This document shows, piece by piece, positions 16,803 to 25,500 of a stretch of DNA of 64,000 bases. The DNA is taken from NCBI RefSeq assembly GCF_900177615.1, contig NZ_FXAP01000005.1, positions 248,001 to 312,000 of the forward strand. Direction: 5' to 3'. The number at the start of each line of letters is the position of its first letter. Positions within the stretch are counted from its first letter, which is position 1. Made by a program: the position numbers and the translations under genes. Under the pieces are notes generated by a model. That model had not been told where the DNA came from. It did no database searches and saw only the letters and a program-made list of their open reading frames with translations. The stretch comes from Plantibacter flavus (GTDB lineage: Bacteria > Actinomycetota > Actinomycetes > Actinomycetales > Microbacteriaceae).

Positions 16803-17522
16803 TCAGTCGAGGGACCAGTCGATCGGGTCCACGCCGCGGGAGACGAGGAAGTCGTTCGTGCGGCTGAACGGCTTGGAACCGAAGAAGCCCCGCGAGGCGG
16901 AGAGCGGACTCGGGTGCGCCGAGACGATGACGTGGCGGTCGGGGTCGCCCGATGATTCGAGCAGCGGTGCCAGTCGTTCGGCGTCCTTGCCCCAGAGGAT
17001 CGACACGAGCGGTGCGGGGCGTGCGGCGAGCGCGCGGATCGCCTGTTCCGTGACCGCCTCCCAGCCGTGTCGGCGATGCGACCCGGCGGAACCCGCCTCG
17101 ACCGTGAGGACGCGGTTGAGGAGCAGCACGCCCTGTCTGGTCCACGAACTGAGATCGCCGTGTTCCGGCGTCGGGACACCGAGGTCCTCGCGGAGTTCCC
17201 GGTGGATGTTCGCGAGGCTGCGCGGCACCGGGCGGACCTCCCGGTCTGCAGCGAACGACAGGCCGATCGGATGACCCGGCGTCGGGTACGGGTCCTGCCC
17301 GACGATGAGGACCCGGACGGCGTTGAACGGCGTGCGGAAGGCCCGCAGGACGAGCTCGGGTACCGGCAACCATCGGGCGCCGGCAGCCGCTTGGGCCGCG
17401 AGCCAGTGGTCGATCGTCGCGAGGCGGTCGGCGACGGGTGCGAGCGCGTCGGCCCAGCCCTCGTCCATCGACCCCGCCGCGGCGAGCTGTGCCGGGCTGC
17501 CGCCGAGGATCCCGTTCGTCAT
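16803..17522 (-). CDS. ung: uracil-DNA glycosylase, family 1
   Basis: A 239-residue Ung. The catalytic water-activating motif [16 protein letters not shown] spans 75-90 (D77), and the C-terminal DNA-intercalation motif is [14 protein letters not shown]. The [10 protein letters not shown] segment is also conserved. It removes uracil from DNA to start base-excision repair. The ATG at 17522 lies three bases after the stop codon of the S51-like gene, so the two are cotranscribed. Neighbouring function is unrelated, which suggests only transcriptional convenience. Confidence 0.95.
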   Translation of the reverse strand: MTNGILGGSPAQLAAAGSMDEGWADALAPVADRLATIDHWLAAQAAAGARWLPVPELVLRAFRTPFNAVRVLIVGQDPYPTPGHPIGLSFAADREVRPVPRSLANIHRELREDLGVPTPEHGDLSSWTRQGVLLLNRVLTVEAGSAGSHRRHGWEAVTEQAIRALAARPAPLVSILWGKDAERLAPLLESSGDPDRHVIVSAHPSPLSASRGFFGSKPFSRTNDFLVSRGVDPIDWSLD

Positions 17523-17525
17523 GGA

Positions 17526-18263
17526 CTACTGCTGCTGCGGCTGCTCGGCACCGATCGTGCGGACGACGACCCCGTGCTCGGCGGTGAAGACCTGCCAGAC
17601 ACTGCCGCCACCGAGGACGGAGAGCGCCCCCTGCCCGACGACGAGCGCGGTGTTCTCGTCGATCGCGACTCCGCCGTCGACGACCCCGGCCTCCGTCGCG
17701 GCGACGAGCCGCCCGAGGGTGCCCCACTGTGCGGCATGCGCCTCGACCGCGATGTCGACGAGCCCGAGACCGTCGCCGATCGTGACATCGTCGAGCTCCT
17801 CGGACGCCGCCTCGGGGCTCACGGGGACCTCGCCGACACGCCATCCGCCGATGATCGCGTGCTCGGCGGCGATCATCGCGCCGGCCGAGATGCCGAGGTA
17901 GGGCAGACCGGACGCGACGAGCCGTCGGATGTCGGTGGCGACCGGCGCGACCGCCTCCGCGTAAGCCGAGGGCAGTCCGCCGCCGACGACGATCCCGTCG
18001 ACCTCGGCCAGCTGAGCCTGCGCGACCACGCCGCCTTCGCGGACGACCACGCGGATCGCCTCGATCTCACCGGAGCGTGCGACGGCACGTTCCAGGGCGG
18101 CGGACTGCTCGAGCCCGTCACCGTCGTGCACGACGACGATCGCGATGCGCGGGGCCAACCGACCGGCGACGACCGCGAGCGCGGCCGCCTCGGCGATGAA
18201 CGCTGCGTAGACGGTCGACTCGGTCTCTGGGGCGGCCGGACCGCCGAGGAGGAAAACACTCAC
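17526..18263 (-). CDS. peptidase S51/cyanophycinase-like protein
   Basis: A 245-residue protein of the class I glutamine-amidotransferase-like fold used by peptidase E and cyanophycinase. The nucleophile elbow GISAGAM (124-130) places Ser126 as catalytic residue, preceded by the family motif VVGGGLPSAYAEAV. No signal peptide, so cytoplasmic. A cyanophycin synthetase is not in the window, so dipeptidase activity on Asp-X or isoaspartyl peptides is an equally good guess. GTG at 18263 is six bases after TAGGGT. Confidence 0.75.
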   Translation of the reverse strand: MSVFLLGGPAAPETESTVYAAFIAEAAALAVVAGRLAPRIAIVVVHDGDGLEQSAALERAVARSGEIEAIRVVVREGGVVAQAQLAEVDGIVVGGGLPSAYAEAVAPVATDIRRLVASGLPYLGISAGAMIAAEHAIIGGWRVGEVPVSPEAASEELDDVTIGDGLGLVDIAVEAHAAQWGTLGRLVAATEAGVVDGGVAIDENTALVVGQGALSVLGGGSVWQVFTAEHGVVVRTIGAEQPQQQ

Positions 18264-18269
18264 TCTGAG

Positions 18270-18275
18270 ACCCTA
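18270..18275 (-). promoter_or_regulatory. -10 TAGGGT of the S51-like/ung operon (leaderless)
   Basis: The six-base spacer CTCAGA leads directly to GTG at 18263. Confidence 0.6.
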
Positions 18276-18303
18276 CCCGGCACCCCGGATCAGGCGGGGA
18301 CGA

Positions 18304-18801
18304 TCAGGCCGTGATCGTCGGCAGCGTCGACCAGGGGAAGGAGATCCAACGGTCGACGCGCTTCCACACGTAGTCGGGGCGGAGCACCGTCTGCGGCTTC
18401 TCGTACAGCGTCACCGTGCGGACCTCCGCGCCGCTCGCCTGCATGAGTTCCAGCACCATCGCGAGCGTGCGACCCGAGTCGGACACGTCGTCGACGAGCA
18501 GCACCCGGCTCCCCGGCAACCCGGCCACGTCGAGCAGCGGCGGGAGCACGACGGGCTCGGGGAGACGCGCGTCGACCCCGGTGTAGAACTCGACGTTCAG
18601 CGCGCCGCACGCCTTCACGTCGAGGGCGTAGGCGATGGCACCGGCGAGCAGGAGCCCACCGCGCGCGATCGCGACGACGGAGTCGGGCCGGAACCCGCTC
18701 GCGACGATCGCACTGGACAGTTCGCGGGCCGCGTCACCGAACGTGGGCCAGTCGAGGACCTCTCGCTCCGGGGACGCTGCGCTGGGGTTCTCGGTCGACA
18801 T
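18304..18801 (-). CDS. purine-type phosphoribosyltransferase
   Basis: A 165-residue type I PRTase. The PRPP-binding loop VLLVDDVSDSGRTL spans 100-113, and the N-terminal strand VVAIARGGLLLAGAIA holds the PPi loop. The small size and WISFPWST end resemble xanthine-guanine (Gpt-like) or hypoxanthine PRTases, which salvage purine bases to nucleotides. Base specificity is not predictable. It is divergent from the MFS gene, with only 45 bases between the two starts. Leaderless: TAGCGT is six bases before ATG 18801. Confidence 0.85.
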   Translation of the reverse strand: MSTENPSAASPEREVLDWPTFGDAARELSSAIVASGFRPDSVVAIARGGLLLAGAIAYALDVKACGALNVEFYTGVDARLPEPVVLPPLLDVAGLPGSRVLLVDDVSDSGRTLAMVLELMQASGAEVRTVTLYEKPQTVLRPDYVWKRVDRWISFPWSTLPTITA

Positions 18802-18807
18802 CCTCCA

Positions 18808-18813
18808 ACGCTA
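18808..18813 (-). promoter_or_regulatory. -10 TAGCGT of the PRTase gene (leaderless)
   Basis: Spacer TGGAGG, then ATG at 18801. The GGAGG is too close to the ATG to work as a ribosome site. Confidence 0.6.
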
Positions 18814-18834
18814 TCCTGCCGGCCGGGCCGCCTG

Positions 18835-18840
18835 TACCAT
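18835..18840 (+). promoter_or_regulatory. -10 TACCAT of the MFS gene (leaderless)
   Basis: Six bases (CCCCAC) separate it from ATG 18847. It faces the divergent PRTase promoter 21 bases away, so the two promoters share upstream DNA. Confidence 0.55.
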
Positions 18841-18846
18841 CCCCAC

Positions 18847-20385
18847 ATGGCGCGAGACAGCACGACGACCGGCGGAGCCTCGGCGACCGGATGGCGGACG
18901 TCGATCCGTGGTTCGGCAGCGGGCATCACCGCAGGACTCATCGGCTGGTTGTTCCTCGTCGAGATCACGAGCGGCGTCCTGCAGGGCTACTACGTCCCAC
19001 TCATCCCCGACCTCGTCGAGCACCTGGGCATCCACGACGCGGACTTCAACTGGTTCGAGGCCGCGCAACTGCTGTTGTCGGCGCTCGTCGTCCCCATCCT
19101 CGCGAAGCTCGGCGACATGTTCGGGCACAAGCGGGTCCTCCTCGTCTCCACCGTGCTGACGGCCGGCGCCAGCTGGTGGCTCGTCGTCGCCGGGGACTTC
19201 TGGTCGTTCCTCGCGGCCTGGGCGCTGCAGGGCTTCTACGTCGTGTGGCTGCCACTCGAGATCGCACTCATCTTCGAGCGGGGCCGTCGCTCCGGCACCG
19301 GGGCCTCGCAGACCCGCCGGGCCGCCGGACTCCTCGTCGTGGCGCTCGAGGCCGGCGCCATCATCGGTGCGCTGTCGAGTGGCCGCATCCTCACCGCCCT
19401 CGGCGGCGACATCCCGCTCACGATGATGCTGCCGGCCGTCGCGGTGACCCTCGTCTTCTTCGCCATCCTCTTCGGTGTCCCCGAGTCAGAGCCCCTGCCG
19501 GGCAGGACCCTGGACCTCGCGGGCTTCGTACTCCTCAGCCTCGCGCTCCTGCTCATCACCTCGGGGCTCACCTTCCTGCGACTCAACGGTCCGCAGACGT
19601 GGTGGGTGTGGGGGCTCATCGCGATCGGCGTGCTCGCGTTCCTGCCGTTCGGGCGACATGAACTGCGGCAGCCCGACCCGGCGATCGACCTCCGCGTGCT
19701 CCGGCAACCCAACATGTGGCCGGTGCAACTGACCGCCGGGCTCATCGGGATCAGCCTGCTCGGCGCCCAGGCCCCGCTCAGCACCTATGCGGGGACACCC
19801 CGGGAGAACGGATACGGACTCGGGCTCGACGCCGGCGACATCTCCACGCTCATCGGCGCCTACCTGATCTCGATGATCGTCGGTGCGCTCCTGTTCCCAC
19901 TCGTGTCGCGCTGGGCGACGCCTCGGATCGCGCTCATCATCGCCGCCTCACTCGTCGCGGTCGGGTACCTGCTGTTCCTCCCGTTCCACCTCGAGACGTG
20001 GCAGGTCTTCCTGAACATGGCGATCGCGGGACTCGGCTCCGGTGCGCTCGTCGGAGCCATGCCGGCCGCGGCCGCAGCTGCCGCGCCTCGCGGGCAGACG
20101 GGTGTCGCGTCGGCGCTGACCAACACGACGAAGACGATCGGTGGCTCGTTCGCCTCGGCCGTCTTCGGTGTGGTGCTGTTCGCCGGCGCCGCGCAGGCCG
20201 TCACCGCCGGGGCGTCGAGCCTGTCCGGCTACCTCACGGTCTGGGCGATCTGCGGGGCGGGGGCGCTCGTCGCCGCCGTCCTGCTCTGCTTCGTCCCGAA
20301 ACTCGCCTTCGCGGATGCGGCCCCGGTCGACGTGGAACCCGAGCCACGCATCGATCCCGCCCCCGAGCGACCGACCGGTCCCTGA
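18847..20385 (+). CDS. MFS transporter, DHA2-like (14 helices)
   Basis: A 512-residue major facilitator protein with about 14 hydrophobic segments. The first is AGITAGLIGWLFLVEITSGV, and the loop after helix 2 carries AKLGDMFGHKRVLL (motif A, G-x-x-x-D-x-x-G-x-k). The size and helix count fit the drug:H+ antiporter-2 family; substrate unknown. The C-terminal tail PEPRIDPAPERPTGP is hydrophilic. Its last codons GGT CCC TGA belong to the first unit of the family-1 tandem array, so the stop codon comes from the repeat. Leaderless start at ATG 18847. Confidence 0.88.
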   Translation: MARDSTTTGGASATGWRTSIRGSAAGITAGLIGWLFLVEITSGVLQGYYVPLIPDLVEHLGIHDADFNWFEAAQLLLSALVVPILAKLGDMFGHKRVLLVSTVLTAGASWWLVVAGDFWSFLAAWALQGFYVVWLPLEIALIFERGRRSGTGASQTRRAAGLLVVALEAGAIIGALSSGRILTALGGDIPLTMMLPAVAVTLVFFAILFGVPESEPLPGRTLDLAGFVLLSLALLLITSGLTFLRLNGPQTWWVWGLIAIGVLAFLPFGRHELRQPDPAIDLRVLRQPNMWPVQLTAGLIGISLLGAQAPLSTYAGTPRENGYGLGLDAGDISTLIGAYLISMIVGALLFPLVSRWATPRIALIIAASLVAVGYLLFLPFHLETWQVFLNMAIAGLGSGALVGAMPAAAAAAAPRGQTGVASALTNTTKTIGGSFASAVFGVVLFAGAAQAVTAGASSLSGYLTVWAICGAGALVAAVLLCFVPKLAFADAAPVDVEPEPRIDPAPERPTGP

Positions 20386-20456
20386 ACTCCCGACCGGTCC
20401 CTGAACTCCCGACCGGTCCCTGAACTCCCGACCGGTCCCTGAGCCTGTCGAAGGGC
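20373..20456 (+). repeat. tandem array ending in family-1 core (copy c)
   Basis: Three identical 19-base units GACCGGTCCCTGAACTCCC (20373, 20392, 20411) are followed by GACC and the family-1 core at 20434-20456. The first unit contains the stop codon of the MFS gene, and the core abuts the stop codon of the convergent SDR gene at 20457. No inverted second arm is present. Confidence 0.92.
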
Positions 20457-21233
20457 CTACTCCGCGACGCGCAACGGCCCCTTCGCCAGGCGGTACGGGG
20501 CGGCCTGGGCGACCGGCTTGATCGTGATGAGGTCGAGGTTGACGTGCGGCGGCAGGGAGGTCGCGTGGACGATCGCCTCGGCGACGTCGTCGGCCGAGAG
20601 CGGATCCGGCACGTCCTCGTAGACGGCGTCGGCGCGGTCCTGGTCGCCACCGAAGCGCACGAGCGAGAACTCCTCCGTGTGGACCATGCCCGGCGCCACC
20701 TCGATCACCCGGATCGGTTCGCCGTTGAGCTCGAGCCGCAGCACCTCGAACAGGGCGCGCTCGGCGAACTTCGCCGCGTTGTACCCGCCGCCACCCACGT
20801 AGGCGACGTGGCCCGCGATCGAGGTGACACCGACGACGGTGGCGGCACCACCCTCGGGGATGCTCCGACGGAGGATCGGCAGGAGCGCCTGGACCACGCG
20901 CTTCGTGCCGAGGACGTTGATGTCGAACATGCGCCGCCAGTCCTCGGCGTCCCCATCCTCGACGGACGCGAGGCCGAAGGCACCGCCCGCGTTGTTGACG
21001 AGCGCCTGGGCGCCGCCGAGCTCCTCCACCCGGGCGGCGAGCGCGTCGACGTCCGCCTGCACGGTCAGGTCCGCGACGACCGCCGTACCGCCGATGTCCG
21101 CGACGAGCGCCTCGAGCCGTTCCGCTCGACGGGCCACCGCCACGACGTCCCAGCCGTCGGCGGCGAATCGCCTCGCGGTCGCCTCCCCGATCCCTGAACT
21201 CGCACCGGTCACCACCACACGTCTCGTCGTCAT
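20457..21233 (-). CDS. SDR-family NAD(P)-dependent oxidoreductase
   Basis: A 258-residue classical short-chain dehydrogenase. The cofactor motif TGASSGIGE is at 9-17, NNAGG near 81-85, and the catalytic triad is S138, Y151 and K155 (YNAAK). Arg/Ala residues after strand 2 (AVARRAERLEAL) suggest NADPH preference. Sequence style resembles the YdfG/serine 3-dehydrogenase group, but substrate is unknown. Leaderless: TACCCT is six bases before ATG 21233. Confidence 0.88.
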   Translation of the reverse strand: MTTRRVVVTGASSGIGEATARRFAADGWDVVAVARRAERLEALVADIGGTAVVADLTVQADVDALAARVEELGGAQALVNNAGGAFGLASVEDGDAEDWRRMFDINVLGTKRVVQALLPILRRSIPEGGAATVVGVTSIAGHVAYVGGGGYNAAKFAERALFEVLRLELNGEPIRVIEVAPGMVHTEEFSLVRFGGDQDRADAVYEDVPDPLSADDVAEAIVHATSLPPHVNLDLITIKPVAQAAPYRLAKGPLRVAE

Positions 21234-21239
21234 GCCTCC

Positions 21240-21245
21240 AGGGTA
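21240..21245 (-). promoter_or_regulatory. -10 TACCCT of the SDR gene (leaderless)
   Basis: The six-base spacer GGAGGC ends at ATG 21233. Confidence 0.55.
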
Positions 21246-21306
21246 GCCACCGGTCCGAGGCGTTACGCCGTGTTTCCGCGTGGTTGGCGCGTGCAGGTGG
21301 GGCCGG

Positions 21307-21437
21307 TAGCCTCGGGGTCACGACGGAGCACCACCCGGAGCCACGCCCGGCGACATCGCTGTCGGACCGAGCGGCCACACCGGCGGCACCCATCACCCGA
21401 GCAGCACCGACCACCCGAGCAGAGGGGACCATCCATC
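21307..21437 (+). promoter_or_regulatory. metY promoter and about 118-nt leader
   Basis: TAGCCT at 21307-21312 is the best -10 candidate, giving a leader of about 118 nt before ATG 21438. The leader holds a small hairpin (CGACATCGCTGTCG) and two copies of ACCCGAGCAG close to the ribosome site GAGGGGAC. I looked for SAM-I and SAM-IV riboswitch signatures and did not find the GGCAACC core, so any regulation by the leader is unproven. Confidence 0.35.
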
Positions 21438-22763
21438 ATGAGCGATGCCACGAACGACTGGAAGTTCGAGACGAAGCAGATCCACTCCGGAGCTGCGCCC
21501 GACCCGGTCACGAAGGCTCGGGCCACGCCGATCTACCAGACGACGAGCTACGTGTTCGACAACGCCGACCACGCGAAGAACCTCTTCGCCCTCGCGGAGT
21601 TCGGCAACATCTACACGCGCATCCAGAACCCGACGCAGGCCGTCGTCGAGGAGCGCCTGACCGCGCTCGAGGGTGGCAGCGGCGCCCTCCTCCTCGCCTC
21701 CGGGCAGGCGGCAGAGGCCTCGGCGGTCCTCAACATCGCGCAGGCGGGCGACCACATCGTGTCGTCCTCGTCGATCTACGGCGGCACGTACAACCTCTTC
21801 AAGTACACGCTCGCGAAGCTCGGCATCGAGACCACCTTCGTGGAGAACCAGGACGACGCCGAGGAGTGGCGGCGTGCGGTGCGCCCGAACACGAAGCTGT
21901 TCTTCGCGGAGACGATCGGCAACCCGAAGATCAACATCCTCGACATCCGCCTCGTCGCCGACGTCGCGCACGAGGCCGGTGTGCCGCTCATCGTCGACAA
22001 CACGATCGCCACGCCGTACCTCATCCGTCCCTTCGAGCACGGAGCGGACATCATCGTCCACTCGGCGACGAAGTTCCTCGGGGGTCACGGCACGGTCATC
22101 GGCGGGGTCATCGTCGACGGCGGCACCTTCTCCTGGACCGGGCACGCGGACAAGTTCCCGGGCCTCACGACGCCGGACCCCTCGTACCACGGGGCGGTCT
22201 ACACGGACGCCGTGGGTGACCCGCTCGCCTACATCATCAAGGCGCGCGTGCAGCTCCTGCGCGACCTGGGTGCGGCCATCGCCCCGGCGAGCGCCTGGCA
22301 GCTCATCCAGGGCATCGAGACGCTCAGCCTCCGCATCGAGCGCCACGTGCAGAACGCCCAGCAGGTCGCGGAGTGGCTCGACGCCCACCCCGACATCGCG
22401 AGCGTCAACTACTCGGGTCTGCCGTCGAGCCCCTGGTACGCGGCGGCCAACCAGTACGCCCCGAAGGGTGTCGGAGCGGTTCTGTCCTTCGAGCTGAAGG
22501 GCGGGGTCGACGCGGGCCGCGCCTTCGTGAACTCACTGCAGTTGTTCTCGCACCTCGCGAACATCGGCGACGTCCGTTCGCTCGTCATCCACCCGGCGTC
22601 GACGACGCACTCGCAGCTCACCCCGGAGCAGCAGCTCACGGCCGGCGTCACGCCCGGGCTCGTGCGGCTCTCGGTGGGGCTCGAGAACATCGACGACATC
22701 ACGGCCGACCTCCAGGCCGGGCTGACCGCCGCGAAGCAGGTCGTCGAGGCCGCCCGGGTCTGA
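21438..22763 (+). CDS. metY: O-acetylhomoserine sulfhydrylase
   Basis: A 441-residue PLP enzyme of the Cys/Met metabolism family. The PLP lysine is K212 in IIVHSATKFLGGHGT, with DNT at 188-190 and YGGTYNLF contacting the cofactor region. Family placement rests on the start FETKQIHSGAAPDPVTKARATPIYQTTSYVF and the length, which is longer than cystathionine gamma-synthase. It makes homocysteine from O-acetylhomoserine and sulfide. metX, which supplies that substrate, is the next gene on the same strand. ATG at 21438 is chosen because it follows GAGGGGAC and the conserved start. Confidence 0.93.
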   Translation: MSDATNDWKFETKQIHSGAAPDPVTKARATPIYQTTSYVFDNADHAKNLFALAEFGNIYTRIQNPTQAVVEERLTALEGGSGALLLASGQAAEASAVLNIAQAGDHIVSSSSIYGGTYNLFKYTLAKLGIETTFVENQDDAEEWRRAVRPNTKLFFAETIGNPKINILDIRLVADVAHEAGVPLIVDNTIATPYLIRPFEHGADIIVHSATKFLGGHGTVIGGVIVDGGTFSWTGHADKFPGLTTPDPSYHGAVYTDAVGDPLAYIIKARVQLLRDLGAAIAPASAWQLIQGIETLSLRIERHVQNAQQVAEWLDAHPDIASVNYSGLPSSPWYAAANQYAPKGVGAVLSFELKGGVDAGRAFVNSLQLFSHLANIGDVRSLVIHPASTTHSQLTPEQQLTAGVTPGLVRLSVGLENIDDITADLQAGLTAAKQVVEAARV

Positions 22764-22794
22764 TTCCGTCCCGAGCCCTCCCCCTCCCGGGTTG

Positions 22795-22864
22795 CGCCAG
22801 CGCGATGCGCTGACGCGAGCGCACCCCACAACCGCGAGCGCGGGTCTCCAGAGACCCGCGCTCG
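22795..22864 (+). repeat. repeat family 2, copy a: motif plus hairpin
   Basis: The motif GCGCCAGCGCGATGCGCTGA followed by CGCGAGCGCA (22795-22824) precedes a perfect 16-bp hairpin (arms 22831-22846 and 22849-22864, centre GGTCTCCAGAGACC). It sits between metY and metX. A close relative occurs at 27377-27543. The hairpin could terminate metY transcripts. Confidence 0.8.
22831..22864 (+). terminator. 16-bp perfect hairpin after metY
   Basis: Arms CGCGAGCGCGGGTCTC and its complement with a CA loop, 68 bases after the metY stop. GC-rich with no U tract. Confidence 0.55.
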
Positions 22865-23048
22865 CGTCGTTCGTTGCGCACTCGGGCCGGTCCCGCGTCA
22901 CTCGGGCCCGTTCCCCGTCACTCGAGCCCGTTCCGGTGCGCCGGAGCCGGCGGGAGCGCCCTCGCGCCAGCGCACCGCGCCGACCTCGACCGACCGGGTG
23001 ACGTAACACGGCCGGTCGACGCCCCGGGGCACGCCACAATGGAGACCT

Positions 23049-24254
23049 ATGGACTGGCAGACCCCGGAAGACAGCGTGCCCTCCCGCTTCGTGACCGAAG
23101 CCGAGGTCGGCGCCCTGCTCGCGAACCCGCCTTCGAGCGGCGCCTGGCGTGACGGCGACCGGCCAGGCGACCGGCTCTTCGCTCCACTCGGCCGCCTCGA
23201 CTTCGAGCACGGCGGGAGCATCCCGCACGCCAGACTCGCCTACGAGACCTGGGGCACGCTCGACGACGACGGCGGCAACGCGGTCCTCGTCCTCCATGCG
23301 CTCACCGGAGACAGCCACGTCCTCGGTGGCGCCGGCAACGGGCATGCGACCGCCGGGTGGTGGGCCGGCATCGTCGGTCCGGGGCTCGCCGTCGACACGG
23401 ACCGCTGGTTCGTCGTCGCGCCGAACATGATCGGCGGCTGCCAGGGCAGCACCGGCCCCTCCTCCTTCGCGCCCGACGGCGTCGAGTGGGGTTCGCGGTT
23501 CCCATACACCTCGATCCGCGACCAGGTCGAGGCCCAGCACCGACTGCTCGGCCACCTCGGACTCGACCGCTGGGCCGCGGTGATCGGCGGGTCGATGGGC
23601 GGCATGCACGCCCTCGAGTGGGCAGCCACCCACCCCGAGCTCGTCGACCGACTGGCCGTGATCGCGGCACCCCCGGTCACGACAGCGGACCAGATCTCCC
23701 TGAACTTCGTGCAGCTCGAAGCGGTCCGCACGGATCCCCACTTCCAGGGCGGCGACTACTACGACGCCCCGGACGGTGAGGGCCCGCACCGCGGCCTCGC
23801 GCTCGCCCGCCGGATGGCCCTGCTCAACTACCGCAGCCCGGGTGAGCTGAACGCCCGCTTCGAGCGTAGCTGGCAGTCGAGCGTGAGCCCGCTCGGGCAC
23901 GGCGGACGCTTCGCCGTCGAGTCCTACCTCGACTTCCACGGCAACAAGTTCACCCGACGCTTCGACGCCGGGAGTTACGTGACCCTCGTCGAGGCGATGA
24001 ACTCGCATGACGTCGGACGCGGTCGGGGCGGCGTCGGGGCGGCGCTGCGGGCCTACGCCGGTCCGTCGCTCGTGCTCGGGATCGACAGCGACCGGCTCTT
24101 CCCGGTCAGCGGGCAGGAGGAGATCGCCCTCCATCTCCCCGGGAACCTCGACGGCACCCGGCCGGCGGTCCTCCGGTCCGATTTCGGGCACGACGGCTTC
24201 CTCATCGAGAACGCGCTGGTCGCGCCGCATCTCGGCCGACTCCTCGCCGTCTGA
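23049..24254 (+). CDS. metX: homoserine O-acetyltransferase
   Basis: A 401-residue alpha/beta-hydrolase acyltransferase. The nucleophile is S182 in GGSMGGMHALEW, and the acid/base residues lie in the C-terminal GIDSDRLFPV and SDFGHDGFLIE segments. NMIGGCQGSTGPSSFAPDG is the family hallmark. It converts homoserine and acetyl-CoA to O-acetylhomoserine for MetY. The N-terminal 40 residues are an extension typical of actinobacteria. TGGAG with a CCT gap precedes ATG 23049. The family-2 repeat separates it from metY, so it may have its own promoter. Confidence 0.94.
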   Translation: MDWQTPEDSVPSRFVTEAEVGALLANPPSSGAWRDGDRPGDRLFAPLGRLDFEHGGSIPHARLAYETWGTLDDDGGNAVLVLHALTGDSHVLGGAGNGHATAGWWAGIVGPGLAVDTDRWFVVAPNMIGGCQGSTGPSSFAPDGVEWGSRFPYTSIRDQVEAQHRLLGHLGLDRWAAVIGGSMGGMHALEWAATHPELVDRLAVIAAPPVTTADQISLNFVQLEAVRTDPHFQGGDYYDAPDGEGPHRGLALARRMALLNYRSPGELNARFERSWQSSVSPLGHGGRFAVESYLDFHGNKFTRRFDAGSYVTLVEAMNSHDVGRGRGGVGAALRAYAGPSLVLGIDSDRLFPVSGQEEIALHLPGNLDGTRPAVLRSDFGHDGFLIENALVAPHLGRLLAV

Positions 24255-24333
24255 CGGCCGCGCCCCGTCTGTCCGACACCGTTCCGCGGCGGTCGTGTCA
24301 CCCGATAAGGTGACTCCTCAGAGGAGCGTGAGC

Positions 24334-25500
24334 ATGGATCGGGTGGCGAGGACCCAGCGACGTCTGCTGCTGCGCACGACGCGTCTCTTCGGGCTCGCGG
24401 GTTGCGTCACGGCCGCGATGATCCTCAGCGTCCCGGGCGTCGTCTCGGGAGGTCGGTACACCGTCCTCCTCATCCTCGTCGCCGCCCTCGCGCTCACCCA
24501 CGTGGCCGCGGAGCAGTACGACGGCCGTCGCTGGCTGGTGCTGGTGTTCCTGGTCGGTGTCGGGGTCGTCGTCGTCATCGGTCTGTCCGACGGGAACACC
24601 GGCCAAGTCGGCTCCGCAAGTGCGATCGCCGCGATCACCTCCCTCGGCCTGGGCGCTGTCGCGGCCCGGCTCGTGCCGCTCCGGCGCACCTGGCCGCTGC
24701 TCCTGACCGCGTTCGTCGTGACGGCGGTCACGATCATCGTCGTCACCGGGCCCACCGCACTCACGATCCCGACCATCGGCCTGACCGCGGTCGTGTGGGT
24801 CGCGATCGGCGCCTTCGGCGGGTGGCTCGATACGAGCATCCCCCGGCTCATCCGACGGGTCGACACCATCGGTAGCGCCTACAACGCCGAGCGGCTCGCG
24901 AGTCAGGCAGAGTCGCAGCGGCGACAGGACGCACGACTCCTGCACGACACCGCGCTCGCGACCCTCACCATGCTCGCCCACTCCGGACGAGGCGTCGATG
25001 CCGCCGCCCTCCGCTCGCAGGCAGGGAACGACGCGCATCTGCTCCGCAGCCTCCGCCTCGGCGAGGAGCTGAGCCCCGTCTCCTCCGGCTCGTACATCCT
25101 GCAGCGCGGCGCCGACTTCACCCTCGACGAAGGTATCGAGGCCGTGACGGACCGGTTCGCCGGGCTCGGCCTCACGGTCAACGTCTACGGCGGTGGACAG
25201 GCGAACCTCGACCCACGCGTGCGCGAGGCGTTCCTCCTCGCACTCGGGGAGTGCCTGGAGAACGTCCGGCGCCACTCCGGGGTGGACTCGGCCGACGTCA
25301 CGGTCTCGATCGACGAGCTGACGGCCCGACTCCTCATCACCGACACCGGCACCGGGTTCGATCCGTCGGCCGTGCCGGACGGCCACCTCGGCGTCGCGGA
25401 ATCGGTCGTCGCGCGCATCCAGGAGGTCGGCGGACAGGCGCGCGTCTTCTCCGCCCCCGGGGCCGGGACGACCGTCATCCTGGAGGTCCCGCAAGCATGA
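24334..25500 (+). CDS. sensor histidine kinase, DesK/NarL-partner type
   Basis: A 388-residue membrane kinase. Five to six hydrophobic segments lie between residues 18 and 165. A short coiled coil contains the likely phospho-acceptor H204 in ARLLHDTALATL, and a compact HATPase domain covers about 290-388 (ECLENVRRHSG as N box, ITDTGTGFD as G1). The kinase fits the HisKA_3-like class that pairs with LuxR-type response regulators, as found two genes downstream. GAGGAG is seven bases before ATG 24334; a GTG six bases earlier is too close to it. TAAGGT at 24305-24310 may be its -10. The stop overlaps the next gene by four bases. Confidence 0.85.
   Translation: MDRVARTQRRLLLRTTRLFGLAGCVTAAMILSVPGVVSGGRYTVLLILVAALALTHVAAEQYDGRRWLVLVFLVGVGVVVVIGLSDGNTGQVGSASAIAAITSLGLGAVAARLVPLRRTWPLLLTAFVVTAVTIIVVTGPTALTIPTIGLTAVVWVAIGAFGGWLDTSIPRLIRRVDTIGSAYNAERLASQAESQRRQDARLLHDTALATLTMLAHSGRGVDAAALRSQAGNDAHLLRSLRLGEELSPVSSGSYILQRGADFTLDEGIEAVTDRFAGLGLTVNVYGGGQANLDPRVREAFLLALGECLENVRRHSGVDSADVTVSIDELTARLLITDTGTGFDPSAVPDGHLGVAESVVARIQEVGGQARVFSAPGAGTTVILEVPQA

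Noticed and set aside
21313-21437. SAM riboswitch before metY
   Set aside because: The GGCAACC core and the pairing elements of SAM-I or SAM-IV could not be found by eye.
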